Positions 1-7,359 of a DNA stretch of 9,556 nucleotides are shown one piece after another (positions within the stretch are counted from its first letter, which is position 1; every line of letters begins with the position of its first letter). The stretch is from VGRW01 sp041498295 (GTDB taxonomy: Bacteria > Myxococcota_A > UBA9160 > SZUA-336). The translations under genes and the position numbers were made by a program. The stretch spans positions 1 through 9,556 of the forward strand of contig JBGQIB010000169.1 in the NCBI GenBank assembly GCA_041498295.1, in the 5' to 3' direction. The notes under the pieces were generated by a model, which searched no databases, was not told the origin of the DNA, and saw only the letters and a program-made list of their open reading frames with translations.

Positions 1-2086
1 CGCCAGTCACTGCGGCCGCCTCGGCTTCGAACAGCTTCGCCGCGCGGTCGTGCAGCGCGCGGCGCTCGCGCATGAGCAGTCCCTCGTACGCGACTTCCTG
101 CGTCAGGCTCTCACCGAAACGCAGCTCGCCGAGCTCCATGCTTCCGTTGCGGTGCACGATGCCGCGGCGCTCGAGCTCGTAGAGCTCCGCGAGCGCGTCG
201 ATCGACTCGTTCTCGAGCAGCTTCGCGACGTGCGCGCGCGCGAACTGCCTGCCGAGCACGGCGGCGACCTGCGCGACTCGCTTCGCCGCCGGCGGCAGGC
301 GATCGATGCGTGCGCCGAGCAGCTCGCCGATCGTGTCGGGGATCCGGATCTCGTCGGCGCTGCGCGTGGCGCGCACGGTTCCGTCGCGCAGCTCGAGCGT
401 GCCGTCCTCGACCAGCGCGCGCGTCAGCTCCTCGAGATAGAAAGGGTTGCCGTCGGCCTTCTTGAGGATCCGCTTCTCGACCTCGGGCGGCACCGGACCG
501 CCCGCGCGCGCGCTCACGATGCGCGCCGCGTCCGCGTCGCCGAGCGGGCCCAAGCGGAGCTGCGTGATCGCGGCGTGCGACTGCCAGCTCGACTGCCAGT
601 CCGGGCGGTGCGTCATGAGGAACATCACGCGCTTCACGTGCATGTGCGCAAGCGACGTCTCGAGTGTCTCGCGCGAAGCGTCATCGATCCAGTGCAGATC
701 CTCGATGACCAGCACCACCGGCACCCGCTCGGCCGTGCGTGAGATCAGCCGCCCGATCGCGTCGAAGCTGCCCTGCTTGACCGAGTCGTCGGACGGCCGC
801 TCGACGCCTTCGGGCGTGAGACCGAGCATCCAACACAGATACACGTAACCCTGATCGAGGGTCTGGGTCTCGTCGGTGAAGCGTTTCGCGATCTTGCTCG
901 TCTGCGTGCGCTCGTCGTCACTCGGCTCGATCCCGAACCAGCGGCGGAACATCGAGATCCAGGGCGAGTACGGGATGGAGCGCGTGAGCGACGAGCAGCG
1001 CGCCTCGAGCACCTCGACCTCGCGGTTCTTCAGGCGCTTGCGGACCTCGTGCACCAGCCGCGACTTGCCCATCCCCGCGTCGCCGACGACGGAGACGATC
1101 TGCGCGAGGCCGCTGTCGAGCCGATCGAAGCAGCCGAGCACCTGGCCGAGCTCGGCGTCGCGCCCGACGAGCGGCGTGAGCTCGCCGCGCGCGGCGTTCG
1201 CGAAGCTCGGCACGCGCTCCGCCGTGCCCTCGACTTCGTGCGCCGTGACGGGCTCCGCCTTGCCCTTCACGTCGAACGGACCGACGGGGTGCGTCTTGAA
1301 GCGACCGCGGAGCAGCGCGTGCGTCGGTTCGGACACGAGAATCGTGCCGGGCTTCGCGAGTGACTGGAGGCGCGCGGCGAGGTTCGTCGTGTCTCCCGTC
1401 GCGGTGTAGTCCATCTTCAGCTCGTTGCCGACGGTGCCGGCGATGACCACGCCGGTGTGGATGCCGATGCGCGCGCGCAGCGCGACGCCGCCCTCGGCGA
1501 GCAGGCGCTCCGAGAGCGCCGCGAGCTCGCGCTGGATCGCGAGCGCCGCGAGCACCGCGCGCTCGGGCGCGTCTTCGTGCGCGATGGGCGCGCCGAACAG
1601 CGCCATCATCCCGTCGCCGGCGAGCTGATTCACGATGCCCTCGAAGCGGTAGATCTCGGCGAGCACGAGCTCGAGATACTGCTCGAGGAGGTCGCGATAT
1701 TCCTCGGGATCGAGCCGCTCGGCTAGCGCCGTCGAGCCGACCAGGTCGCAGAAGAACACGGTCGCGCGCTTGCGCTCGCCGGCGACGGCGCCCGCGGCGC
1801 GGATGCGCTCGGCGAGCGTCTCCGGAATGTGTCGCGACAAGCGCGACAGACGCGCTTCGTTCGCGACCTGCTCCGGAGGCTGCGGCGCTGGAGGCGGCGA
1901 AAGTAGCGTTGCAAGCGCCGCGGGCGCGGTCTCGAGCGTGAGCTCGCGCCCGCAGTCGGGACAGAAGCGCCAGCCGGGCTCGACTGGCGCGCTGCAATTC
2001 GGGCACGGGATCTGCGCGGGCGCACCGCAGCTGACGCAGAACTTCTTGCCCGCCAGGAGCTCGGTACCGCAACGCGAGCAACGCAT
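1..2086 (-). CDS. Zinc-ribbon / class III nucleotide cyclase / AAA ATPase signalling protein (C-terminus beyond window)
   Basis: The frame is open from ATG at 2086 to the window edge, giving 695 residues with no stop. Domains in order: a double zinc ribbon (Cys3, Cys6, Cys17, Cys20 and Cys28, Cys31, Cys42, Cys45); a Pro-rich linker (about 60-75); a class III cyclase domain (about 100-285); an AAA/STAND ATPase from about residue 300; and a helical winged-helix-like part after about 575. Cyclase residues seen are metal Asp114 (FFCDLVGST) and Asp158 (AGDGMMALF), and transition-state Asn235/Arg239 (NLAAR). The purine-selecting Lys and Asp positions appear as Gln154 and Thr228. The ATPase has Walker A GDAGMGKS (335-342) and a Walker-B-like LVIEDLHWID (459-468). 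The family usually continues into TPR repeats, expected here beyond the edge. Cyclase plus STAND ATPase suggests a cytosolic signal integrator. Activity and nucleotide are uncertain because of the substituted positions. It is divergent from exonuclease III across 66 bp. Confidence 0.93.
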   Translation of the reverse strand, partial: MRCSRCGTELLAGKKFCVSCGAPAQIPCPNCSAPVEPGWRFCPDCGRELTLETAPAALATLLSPPPAPQPPEQVANEARLSRLSRHIPETLAERIRAAGAVAGERKRATVFFCDLVGSTALAERLDPEEYRDLLEQYLELVLAEIYRFEGIVNQLAGDGMMALFGAPIAHEDAPERAVLAALAIQRELAALSERLLAEGGVALRARIGIHTGVVIAGTVGNELKMDYTATGDTTNLAARLQSLAKPGTILVSEPTHALLRGRFKTHPVGPFDVKGKAEPVTAHEVEGTAERVPSFANAARGELTPLVGRDAELGQVLGCFDRLDSGLAQIVSVVGDAGMGKSRLVHEVRKRLKNREVEVLEARCSSLTRSIPYSPWISMFRRWFGIEPSDDERTQTSKIAKRFTDETQTLDQGYVYLCWMLGLTPEGVERPSDDSVKQGSFDAIGRLISRTAERVPVVLVIEDLHWIDDASRETLETSLAHMHVKRVMFLMTHRPDWQSSWQSHAAITQLRLGPLGDADAARIVSARAGGPVPPEVEKRILKKADGNPFYLEELTRALVEDGTLELRDGTVRATRSADEIRIPDTIGELLGARIDRLPPAAKRVAQVAAVLGRQFARAHVAKLLENESIDALAELYELERRGIVHRNGSMELGELRFGESLTQEVAYEGLLMRERRALHDRAAKLFEAEAAAVTG

Positions 2087-2152
2087 CGACGAAACACCTT
2101 CGGCTGACCCCAACCCCGCGTCAAGCCGCCGCGAGATACGATGTCACCGGCC

Positions 2153-2920
2153 ATGAAGCTGGTTACTTGGAACGTGAACTCGATTCGCCAACGGCGCGAG
2201 CGGCTGCTCGCCGTGCTCGTCCGCCATGCACCCGACGTCGTCTGCCTGCAGGAGACGAAAGTGGTCGATGCGGACTTCCCCGCCGACGAGCTGCGCGCGG
2301 CGGGCTACGAGTCCGTCGCGTCCGGCCAGAAGAGCTACAACGGCGTGGCGATCCTGGCGAAGACGCCCCTCGCCGACGTGGCCAAAGGCTTCCGGGACGG
2401 CGGCGACGATGCCCAGGCGCGCCTGCTCGCGGCGACCGTCGCCGGCGTGCGCGTGGTGTGCGCGTATGCGCCCAATGGCCAGTCGGTCGGCTCGGAGAAG
2501 TACGCCTTCAAGCTCGAGTGGTACGAGCGCCTGCGGAAGCTGCTCGAGCGCGAGGCCGATCCCGGCCGCGAGCTCGCGCTGGTCGGCGACTTCAACGTCG
2601 CCCCCGGCGACCTCGACGTCCACGACCCCGAAGCCTGGCGCGGGCAGATCCTGTGCAGCGACGCCGAACGCGCATCGCTCGCGCGCGTTCGTGAGTGGGG
2701 GCTCGTCGACGCGTTCCGCGACAAGTATCCGGAGCGCGTCGCGTTCACCTGGTGGGACTACCGCGAGCTCGGTTTCCCGAAGAACCGGGGGCTGCGCATC
2801 GACCACCTGTTGCTGACCTCGCCGCTGCGCGCGCGCCTGAACGACGTCGTGATCGATCGCGAGGAGCGCAAGGGAAAGAACGCCTCCGACCACGCGCCCG
2901 TGCTGGCGACGTTTCGGTGA
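2153..2920 (+). CDS. xth: Exodeoxyribonuclease III (AP endonuclease)
   Basis: Mg-dependent 3'-5' exonuclease and AP endonuclease of base-excision repair, acting in the cytoplasm. The 255 residues match the normal length of the ExoIII/XthA group of the endonuclease/exonuclease/phosphatase fold. All signature residues are present: Asn7 (TWNVNS), Glu34 (LQETK), Tyr105 (AYAPNG), Asp146 and Asn148 (VGDFNVAPGDLDVHDP), Asp217 (LRIDHLL) and the catalytic Asp246-His247 (SDHAPV). The family normally begins Met-Lys-(Ile/Leu) directly before the first strand, so ATG 2153 is preferred. An in-frame ATG at 2141 would add four residues and has a weak GCGAG upstream, so it cannot be excluded. No strong Shine-Dalgarno precedes 2153. 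The stop overlaps the GTG start of the next gene, so the two are probably co-transcribed. The name xth versus exoA is a convention choice. Confidence 0.96.
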   Translation: MKLVTWNVNSIRQRRERLLAVLVRHAPDVVCLQETKVVDADFPADELRAAGYESVASGQKSYNGVAILAKTPLADVAKGFRDGGDDAQARLLAATVAGVRVVCAYAPNGQSVGSEKYAFKLEWYERLRKLLEREADPGRELALVGDFNVAPGDLDVHDPEAWRGQILCSDAERASLARVREWGLVDAFRDKYPERVAFTWWDYRELGFPKNRGLRIDHLLLTSPLRARLNDVVIDREERKGKNASDHAPVLATFR

Positions 2921-4014
2921 GAGGTCTGTGGCTCGCGCTTGCAGTGCTCGGGGCGCTGGCCTGCTCGAAGCCGCGCCCTCCGATTCTCGACTGCGCGCCC
3001 GCGAAGGACGCTCGCCCGATCTGCGGCTTCCACAACCCCGAGGACCTCGCGCTCCTGCCGCAGGCGGGCGCGCTGGTCGTGAGTCAGATGGGCGCGGTCG
3101 ACGGCTCGAAGCCGGGGAGTCTCGCGTTCTTCTCGCTCGCGAGTGAGTCGCTCGGCGTCGCGTATCCGCCGGCGAGCGGCGACTCGAGCGCGCCGCGACC
3201 CGGCTGGGGCGACACGCACTGCCCGGGCCCGCCCGGGGCCGCCTTCAGCCCACACGGCCTCGATCTCGCGACCCGCCCCGATGGCGCGCTCCAGCTCTTG
3301 GTGGTGAATCACGGCGGGCGCGAGTCCGTCGAGCTCTTCGAAGTGACTGACTCCCCGGGCGGGCCGTCACTGGCGTGGCGCGGCTGCGCGCTCGCGCCCG
3401 AGGACGCGCTGCTGAATGACGTCGCGGCGCTCCCCGACGGCGGCTTCGTCACCACGAAGTTCCTCTCGAAGAACCACCCGAACTGGAGCTCGCTGCTCGG
3501 CCTGCTGCGCATCCCGACCGGCTACGTGTTCGAGTGGCAGGCCGAGGCCGGCTTCCGAAGGCTCGCGGGAACGGACGCACCGCTGCCCAACGGGATCGCC
3601 GTCTCCCGCGACGGCGAGACGCTCTTCGTCGACGCCTATCTCGCGGACGAGGTGCGGAAGATCTCGCGGCGCAGCGGCGAGCTGCTCGGCACGGCGGACG
3701 TCGCGAGCCCGGACAATCTGAACTGGACGCCGGACGGACGGCTCCTGGTCGCGTCGCACAACGCACCCACGAACGAGATACTCGCCTGCGGAGCCATCGA
3801 GAAGGGCCAGTGCCCGTTCCACTTCTCGATCGTGCTGCTCGACCCGACGGAAATGGAGGGCTTCGCGATCTACGAGAACGTCGGACCGCCGATGGGCGCC
3901 GGGACCTCGGCGCTGCGCATCGGCAACGAGCTCGTGATCGGCTCGTTTGCGGGCGACCGGCTGCTGCGAGTCACTCTGCCCGACTGGGTGCTGAAGTCAC
4001 TCGCCGGCGCGTAG
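2917..4014 (+). CDS. Paraoxonase-like (PON family) calcium-dependent lactonase/arylesterase, putative lipoprotein
   Basis: The product has 365 residues from GTG 2917, which overlaps the exonuclease III stop as GTGA. This start gives a short export signal ending in GALAC, a slightly atypical lipobox, so lipidation at Cys16 is likely. The open frame continues further upstream inside xth, but that part reads as out-of-frame exonuclease sequence. The body reads as a six-bladed propeller that matches animal PON1 block by block: NPED (Glu42, Asp43), SPHG (His113), LLVVNH (His132), LLND (Asn167, Asp168), LPNG (Asn225) and SPDN (Asp266, Asn267). These correspond to the PON1 Ca ligands E53, D54, N168, D169, N224, D269, N270 and to the His115/His134 pair. 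The His-His spacing of 19 residues is the same as in PON1. Known PONs are lactonases; the substrate here is not evident. SMP-30/gluconolactonase is the alternative, more distant family. The location is inferred to be the cell envelope. Confidence 0.85.
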   Translation: MRGLWLALAVLGALACSKPRPPILDCAPAKDARPICGFHNPEDLALLPQAGALVVSQMGAVDGSKPGSLAFFSLASESLGVAYPPASGDSSAPRPGWGDTHCPGPPGAAFSPHGLDLATRPDGALQLLVVNHGGRESVELFEVTDSPGGPSLAWRGCALAPEDALLNDVAALPDGGFVTTKFLSKNHPNWSSLLGLLRIPTGYVFEWQAEAGFRRLAGTDAPLPNGIAVSRDGETLFVDAYLADEVRKISRRSGELLGTADVASPDNLNWTPDGRLLVASHNAPTNEILACGAIEKGQCPFHFSIVLLDPTEMEGFAIYENVGPPMGAGTSALRIGNELVIGSFAGDRLLRVTLPDWVLKSLAGA

Positions 4015-5247
4015 CGGCGCGGGCTTTCCGAACAGCCAGCCCTGCCCGAACTGAATGCCGAGCTCGCCCAGCGTGCGCAGCTCCTCGAGCGTGTCGAGGC
4101 CCTCGCCGATGATGCGCGAGTTCATGTCGCTCGCGATCGTCTGAAAGGCGCGCAGCATGTTCTGGCGCGCAGAGTCTTGGTCGATGCCCTTCACGAACGC
4201 GCGGTCGACCTTGATGAACTCCGGCGTGAGCTCGAGCACCGCCTCCAGGCTCGCGTAGCCCGCGCCCGTGTCGTCGAGCGCGAACTGGAAGCCGAGCTTG
4301 CCGTAGTTGTCGCGCGCCTCGCGGAAGATCGCGTAGTTGTCGATCGACTCCTGCTCCGAGATCTCGAAGACCACGTCGCCGGGCGCGAGGCCGCAGCCCT
4401 CGAGCGTGCGGGTCAGCGCGTCGGGCTGGAAGTTGGGGTCGTGAATCGCGGTCGGGCGGATGTTCATGAACAGCTTCGCGCCCGCGGGGAAGCCGGCCGC
4501 GCCTTCGACGGCGGCGCGCCGGCACTGACAGTCGAGCTCGAAGAGGAGTCCCTCTTGCGCGGCGACACCGAAGAGCTGCGCGGGCGAAGAGAGGCCGGAT
4601 CCCTCGTTGCCGCGGACCAGCGCCTCGTACCCGTAGACGGTGAGTGACTTCGCGTCGACGACCGGCTCGTAGACGGAGTGCAGCCTGCCCTGAAGCAGAA
4701 CGTCGATGAAGTCGCGGCGCTGCGTTCGGTAGCTGAGTCGCGCGTTCAGGTCCGCGTCGGCACGCGCGCTATCGATCGCCTCGCGCACCTGCGTGAGCGC
4801 CGCCAGCAGCGGATTGCGCAGCGTGTACGCTCCACCGATCGGCAGCACGGGCAGGCGGCGCAGATACGGATAGGCGACGCGCTGCGCGTTGCGCGCGAGT
4901 CGCTCGCGCGCCGCGCGCTCCAGCGCGGGCAGCACCTTCGAGTGAAACTCGACGTCCTTCGGGTCGCGCGGGACGAAGCACAAGAGCTCCCCCCGGCCCA
5001 TCTCGCCGCGCGCCAGCGGCTCGCGCTTGCCCAGCACCTCGAGGCATGCGCCGCCGATGATCTCGGCGAGCGCGCCGAGCGAGCGCGCGTGCGCTTCCTC
5101 GCCGTAGCGCCGCTCGACTTCGTCGAGCGACGAGCAGTCGACGTACAGCACGCCGAGCGCGCCTTGGCGCGTGAAGGCGGCCGCGATCTCGGCGAGCAAT
5201 TCCGCAACTGTCGCCACTGCGCTTCTCTGGCTCCCGCTTCCGTCCAT
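3997..5247 (-). CDS. EAL-domain c-di-GMP phosphodiesterase with degenerate GGDEF-like N-terminus
   Basis: Soluble 416-residue protein without a visible signal peptide or membrane segment. Residues about 28-165 resemble a GGDEF fold (GVLYVDCSSLDEVERRYGEE), but the signature is replaced by GRGELLCF (84-91), so cyclase activity is not expected. Residues about 175-412 form an EAL domain with all usual catalytic positions: Glu208 (YGYEALVRG), Asn262 (MNIRP), Glu295 (FEISEQ), Asp325-Asp326 (LDDTGAGYASL), Lys346 (FIKVDR), Glu382 (GEGLDT) and Gln402 (GQGWLFGKP). It is therefore probably an active phosphodiesterase that degrades cyclic di-GMP, with the N-terminal domain as a sensor or regulatory module. 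ATG 5247 is supported by GGAG four bases upstream. The gene lies 55 bp downstream of the toroid gene on the same strand. Its last 18 bp overlap the convergent PON-like gene. Confidence 0.92.
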   Translation of the reverse strand: MDGSGSQRSAVATVAELLAEIAAAFTRQGALGVLYVDCSSLDEVERRYGEEAHARSLGALAEIIGGACLEVLGKREPLARGEMGRGELLCFVPRDPKDVEFHSKVLPALERAARERLARNAQRVAYPYLRRLPVLPIGGAYTLRNPLLAALTQVREAIDSARADADLNARLSYRTQRRDFIDVLLQGRLHSVYEPVVDAKSLTVYGYEALVRGNEGSGLSSPAQLFGVAAQEGLLFELDCQCRRAAVEGAAGFPAGAKLFMNIRPTAIHDPNFQPDALTRTLEGCGLAPGDVVFEISEQESIDNYAIFREARDNYGKLGFQFALDDTGAGYASLEAVLELTPEFIKVDRAFVKGIDQDSARQNMLRAFQTIASDMNSRIIGEGLDTLEELRTLGELGIQFGQGWLFGKPAPLRAGE

Positions 5248-5302
5248 CGCTCTCCAGCCTGGTGACCGATCGGCACGTCGGCAGAGGGCGTTGAGGCGCG
5301 GC

Positions 5303-6205
5303 TCAGAAACCTTCGATGCGACCGTAGCCGCGCAGGCTGCGCAGAGCGCCCAGGGTGAGCTCCCCCTGCCACTCTCGCCGCGCGAGCTCCCACTGCTCGG
5401 GGTGATGGCCCTGCCAGGTCCAGTTCGGCAGCCACGAGCCGTCGGGCGCCTGCTGGTCGATCTCCCAGTCGAGATTCCGCGCAGTCTCGGAAACGAGACA
5501 CTCGGCGAGCGGTGAGTCGGGCAGCGGCGCGAGCTTCAGCGGCTTCGCGCAATATCCGGTCCAAGCTACCGGGTCGCGAGTCACGGTGGCGAGTGCGAGC
5601 TCGCGGAGCTTCGCGCGCGTCGCTGCGTTTTCGACCTGGGCGGCATAGCCGAGCGAGTCCCCGCCAACGTCGCCTGTGAGCGCCATCACGTGCTTCTCGA
5701 ACGCGCGGGAGAGTGACTCGACGAGCGGGTGCGGGGCGAGGCGAGGCCAGTGCGACAGCTGAGACAAGAACCGCGCTCCTGGATTCACGAGGTGATCCCA
5801 GGGCCCGCCTGGCCGGTGCAGCTCCCAGCTCCAGTGCGGCGCGTGCGGGAACGCGTCGACGTCGGCCGGGACGTAGCGCCAGCCCGGCACCTCGGGGTCG
5901 AAGCACTCGACGACCCAAGCGAGCGCAGCGCGTACGAGCGGCTCGGTGTCGTCCGCGTCGAGCTCGCGCAGCACGTCGAGCGCGGTCGCGGTCGCGAGCG
6001 CGGACGACGCGGGCATGCGCAAGTCCGGCTCGAGCGCGCGGCCGAAGCCCCCGTCGGGGTTTCGGTATGCGGCGAGCGCCTCGAGCACGGGGCGCGCCGG
6101 GGCGCCCTCGAACTCGTGCGCGAAGAGCGCCCGCTCGAGCGGTCGCGCGTTCGCGCGCAGGTAGCCAGCAGCCCTATGGAACGAGGCGGCGGAGAGCTTC
6201 TTCAT
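5303..6205 (-). CDS. Prenyltransferase/squalene-cyclase-like alpha/alpha-toroid protein
   Basis: The product has 300 residues and no signal peptide. It contains repeats typical of the alpha/alpha-toroid superfamily (prenyltransferase, squalene-hopene cyclase and relatives): YRNPDGGFG at 48-55 followed by an EPD segment, and QQAPDGSWLP at 251-260, spaced along a protein of helical hairpins. The C-terminus LGALRSLRGYGRIEG also fits. I see no DxDD cyclase motif and no full QW-repeat set, and the protein is much shorter than terpene cyclases, so I do not propose terpene synthesis. The gene belongs to a widespread hypothetical group often labelled prenyltransferase-like, and its biochemical role is unknown. 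Its ATG overlaps the stop of the AraC-type regulator (ATGA), which indicates translational coupling and a shared transcript, possibly including the EAL gene downstream. Confidence 0.85.
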   Translation of the reverse strand: MKKLSAASFHRAAGYLRANARPLERALFAHEFEGAPARPVLEALAAYRNPDGGFGRALEPDLRMPASSALATATALDVLRELDADDTEPLVRAALAWVVECFDPEVPGWRYVPADVDAFPHAPHWSWELHRPGGPWDHLVNPGARFLSQLSHWPRLAPHPLVESLSRAFEKHVMALTGDVGGDSLGYAAQVENAATRAKLRELALATVTRDPVAWTGYCAKPLKLAPLPDSPLAECLVSETARNLDWEIDQQAPDGSWLPNWTWQGHHPEQWELARREWQGELTLGALRSLRGYGRIEGF

Positions 6206-6987
6206 GCGCGCAGGCTATCGGTCCTGCCCGCTCGCTCGCTTGGAAAAATGCGACGCGGCGGCGCGCCCGCGAGCCGGCGGAAGTCGCGATTCAGATGCGC
6301 CTGGTCGAAGTAGCCGTGCGCCAGCGCCGCGTCGAGCGGAGCGCGTCCCGCCTGGAGTGACTGGTAGGCGGCAAAGAAGCGCACGACGCGCGCGAAGCCC
6401 TTCGGAGTCGTGCCGACGCGCGCGCGAAACATCCGCTCGAGGCGGCGCGGGCCGACGCCGAGCGCGCCGGCGAGGGCCGCGATCGGCAGCGCGCCCCGGC
6501 TGCGCCGAATCGCAGACACCGCTGCGTGTAGCAGCGCGTCGTCCGCATCGGCGGCGCGCGCCGCGACGGACGCCCACGCGCCCAGCGTGCGCTCGAGCGC
6601 CGCGCCTCGCGCGCACGCGCCGCGCGCCTCCGCGACGCGCTCGCACCAAACGCCCGCGCGCTGGCCGACGAGCTCTGTAAGACTCGGCGCGCGATCGGTG
6701 AGCTCGCTCGCCGAGACGCCGAACAGGCGCACCGCCGCGCCCGCGCGCAGGCGCAGCGCGACGTTCTCGCGCGGATCCGCTGTCTCGACCCAGAGCGGCT
6801 GAGTCTTCAGCCCGAACACGTGCGCGCTGCAGGCGCCGCTCGGCGCGATCGAGAACAGCACGTCGATCGCCCCGTCGGGGACGACTCGCACTCCGGGTGG
6901 CGGCCCGCTGCCCGCGTCGCTCGAGAAGCAGACTCGCTCCACGAATTCGCCGAGCCGAGCCGGCGGCGCCGCTTCGAAGTAGGCCAT
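6202..6987 (-). CDS. AraC-family transcriptional regulator with DUF6597-like N-terminal domain
   Basis: DNA-binding regulator of 261 residues. The N-terminal half begins with YFEAAPPARLGEFVERV and has VVPDGAIDVLF (35-45), a pattern typical of the DUF6597-type sensor domain of AraC relatives. The C-terminal half (about 155-248) carries the two AraC helix-turn-helix units: LPIAALAGALGVGPRRLERMF (starting at 167) and the second unit with AHGYFDQAHLNRDFRRLAG (223-241), the classic conserved signature. The frame is open upstream to 7260, but ATG 6987 is chosen because the family starts at about this point, GGAG lies nine bases upstream, and the extension would overlap a better-supported plus-strand gene. 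The regulator is coupled by ATGA to the toroid gene, which may be among its targets. The inducer is unknown. It is divergent from the small gene at 7120 across 132 bp. Confidence 0.93.
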   Translation of the reverse strand: MAYFEAAPPARLGEFVERVCFSSDAGSGPPPGVRVVPDGAIDVLFSIAPSGACSAHVFGLKTQPLWVETADPRENVALRLRAGAAVRLFGVSASELTDRAPSLTELVGQRAGVWCERVAEARGACARGAALERTLGAWASVAARAADADDALLHAAVSAIRRSRGALPIAALAGALGVGPRRLERMFRARVGTTPKGFARVVRFFAAYQSLQAGRAPLDAALAHGYFDQAHLNRDFRRLAGAPPRRIFPSERAGRTDSLRA

Positions 6988-7119
6988 GAAGGCATTCTCC
7001 GCCGTGCGCACTTCCTGGTCGAGTGCTGCGCACGAGCTGAGCAACTCCGAGCTCCGCGGCCGCAGGGCGCCCTCCCGGCCCAGGCACGCGCCTTGCGACG
7101 TCGCAGTGCGAGGAAATCC

Positions 7120-7350
7120 GTGTACGTGCACACGCTCGAATTCACCGATCGGAACCGGCTCGCGGCCGCGTTCGAGCGACTCGCCTCGAGCGAGCACGTC
7201 GAGGACTGCCTCGTCGAGACTGGCAAGCTCCGGATCCGCTTCGTCGCGGATCCGAAGCAAGCGTCAGCGCTGGTCGAGCGGATCTACCAGGACGGCGGGC
7301 TCCGCCTCTCGCTGCGCCACCACATCGCCAGCGGTGTGATACCCGCCTGA
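7120..7350 (+). CDS. Small conserved-looking protein of unknown function (76 aa), possible ferredoxin-like fold
   Basis: I do not recognise this family. GTG 7120 is preceded by GAGGAA (7110-7115) at good spacing, and third codon positions are almost all G or C, as in neighbouring genes. The frame is open much further upstream, but only from the GTG does the sequence look like a compact protein rather than antisense of the AraC gene. Read by eye, the 76 residues alternate as strand (YVHTLEF), helix (about 11-28), strand-strand around a turn (CLVETGKLRIRFVA), helix (45-57) and strand (LRLSLRHH). That is a beta-alpha-beta-beta-alpha-beta order compatible with a ferredoxin-like fold. There is no signal peptide or metal-binding motif, and the single Cys is at 30. 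A strong hairpin follows ten bases after the stop. Confidence 0.72.
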   Translation: MYVHTLEFTDRNRLAAAFERLASSEHVEDCLVETGKLRIRFVADPKQASALVERIYQDGGLRLSLRHHIASGVIPA

Positions 7351-7359
7351 GCGGAGCCC

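Noticed and set aside
50..742. Plus-strand frames at the left end
   Set aside because: They are antisense of the ATPase part of the cyclase gene and contain only Arg/Ala/Leu-rich sequence with no recognisable domain.
918..2081. Long minus-strand frame of 387 residues
   Set aside because: It is an Arg/Ala-rich shadow of the cyclase-ATPase, whose true frame (from ATG 2086) carries the zinc ribbon, cyclase and Walker motifs.
2087..2152. TTGACG (complement of 2119-2124) as a -35 for the cyclase-ATPase gene
   Set aside because: No acceptable -10 hexamer is found at 16-18 bp, so I do not annotate a promoter.
2695..2916. Upstream extension of the PON-like frame to an ATG at 2695
   Set aside because: It lies wholly inside exonuclease III in another frame, reads as Arg-rich shadow sequence, and would bury the export signal that begins at GTG 2917.
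6988..7260. N-terminal extension of the AraC-type regulator to 7260
   Set aside because: The family starts near MAYFEAAP, a Shine-Dalgarno precedes ATG 6987, and the extension is antisense to the better-supported small plus-strand gene.
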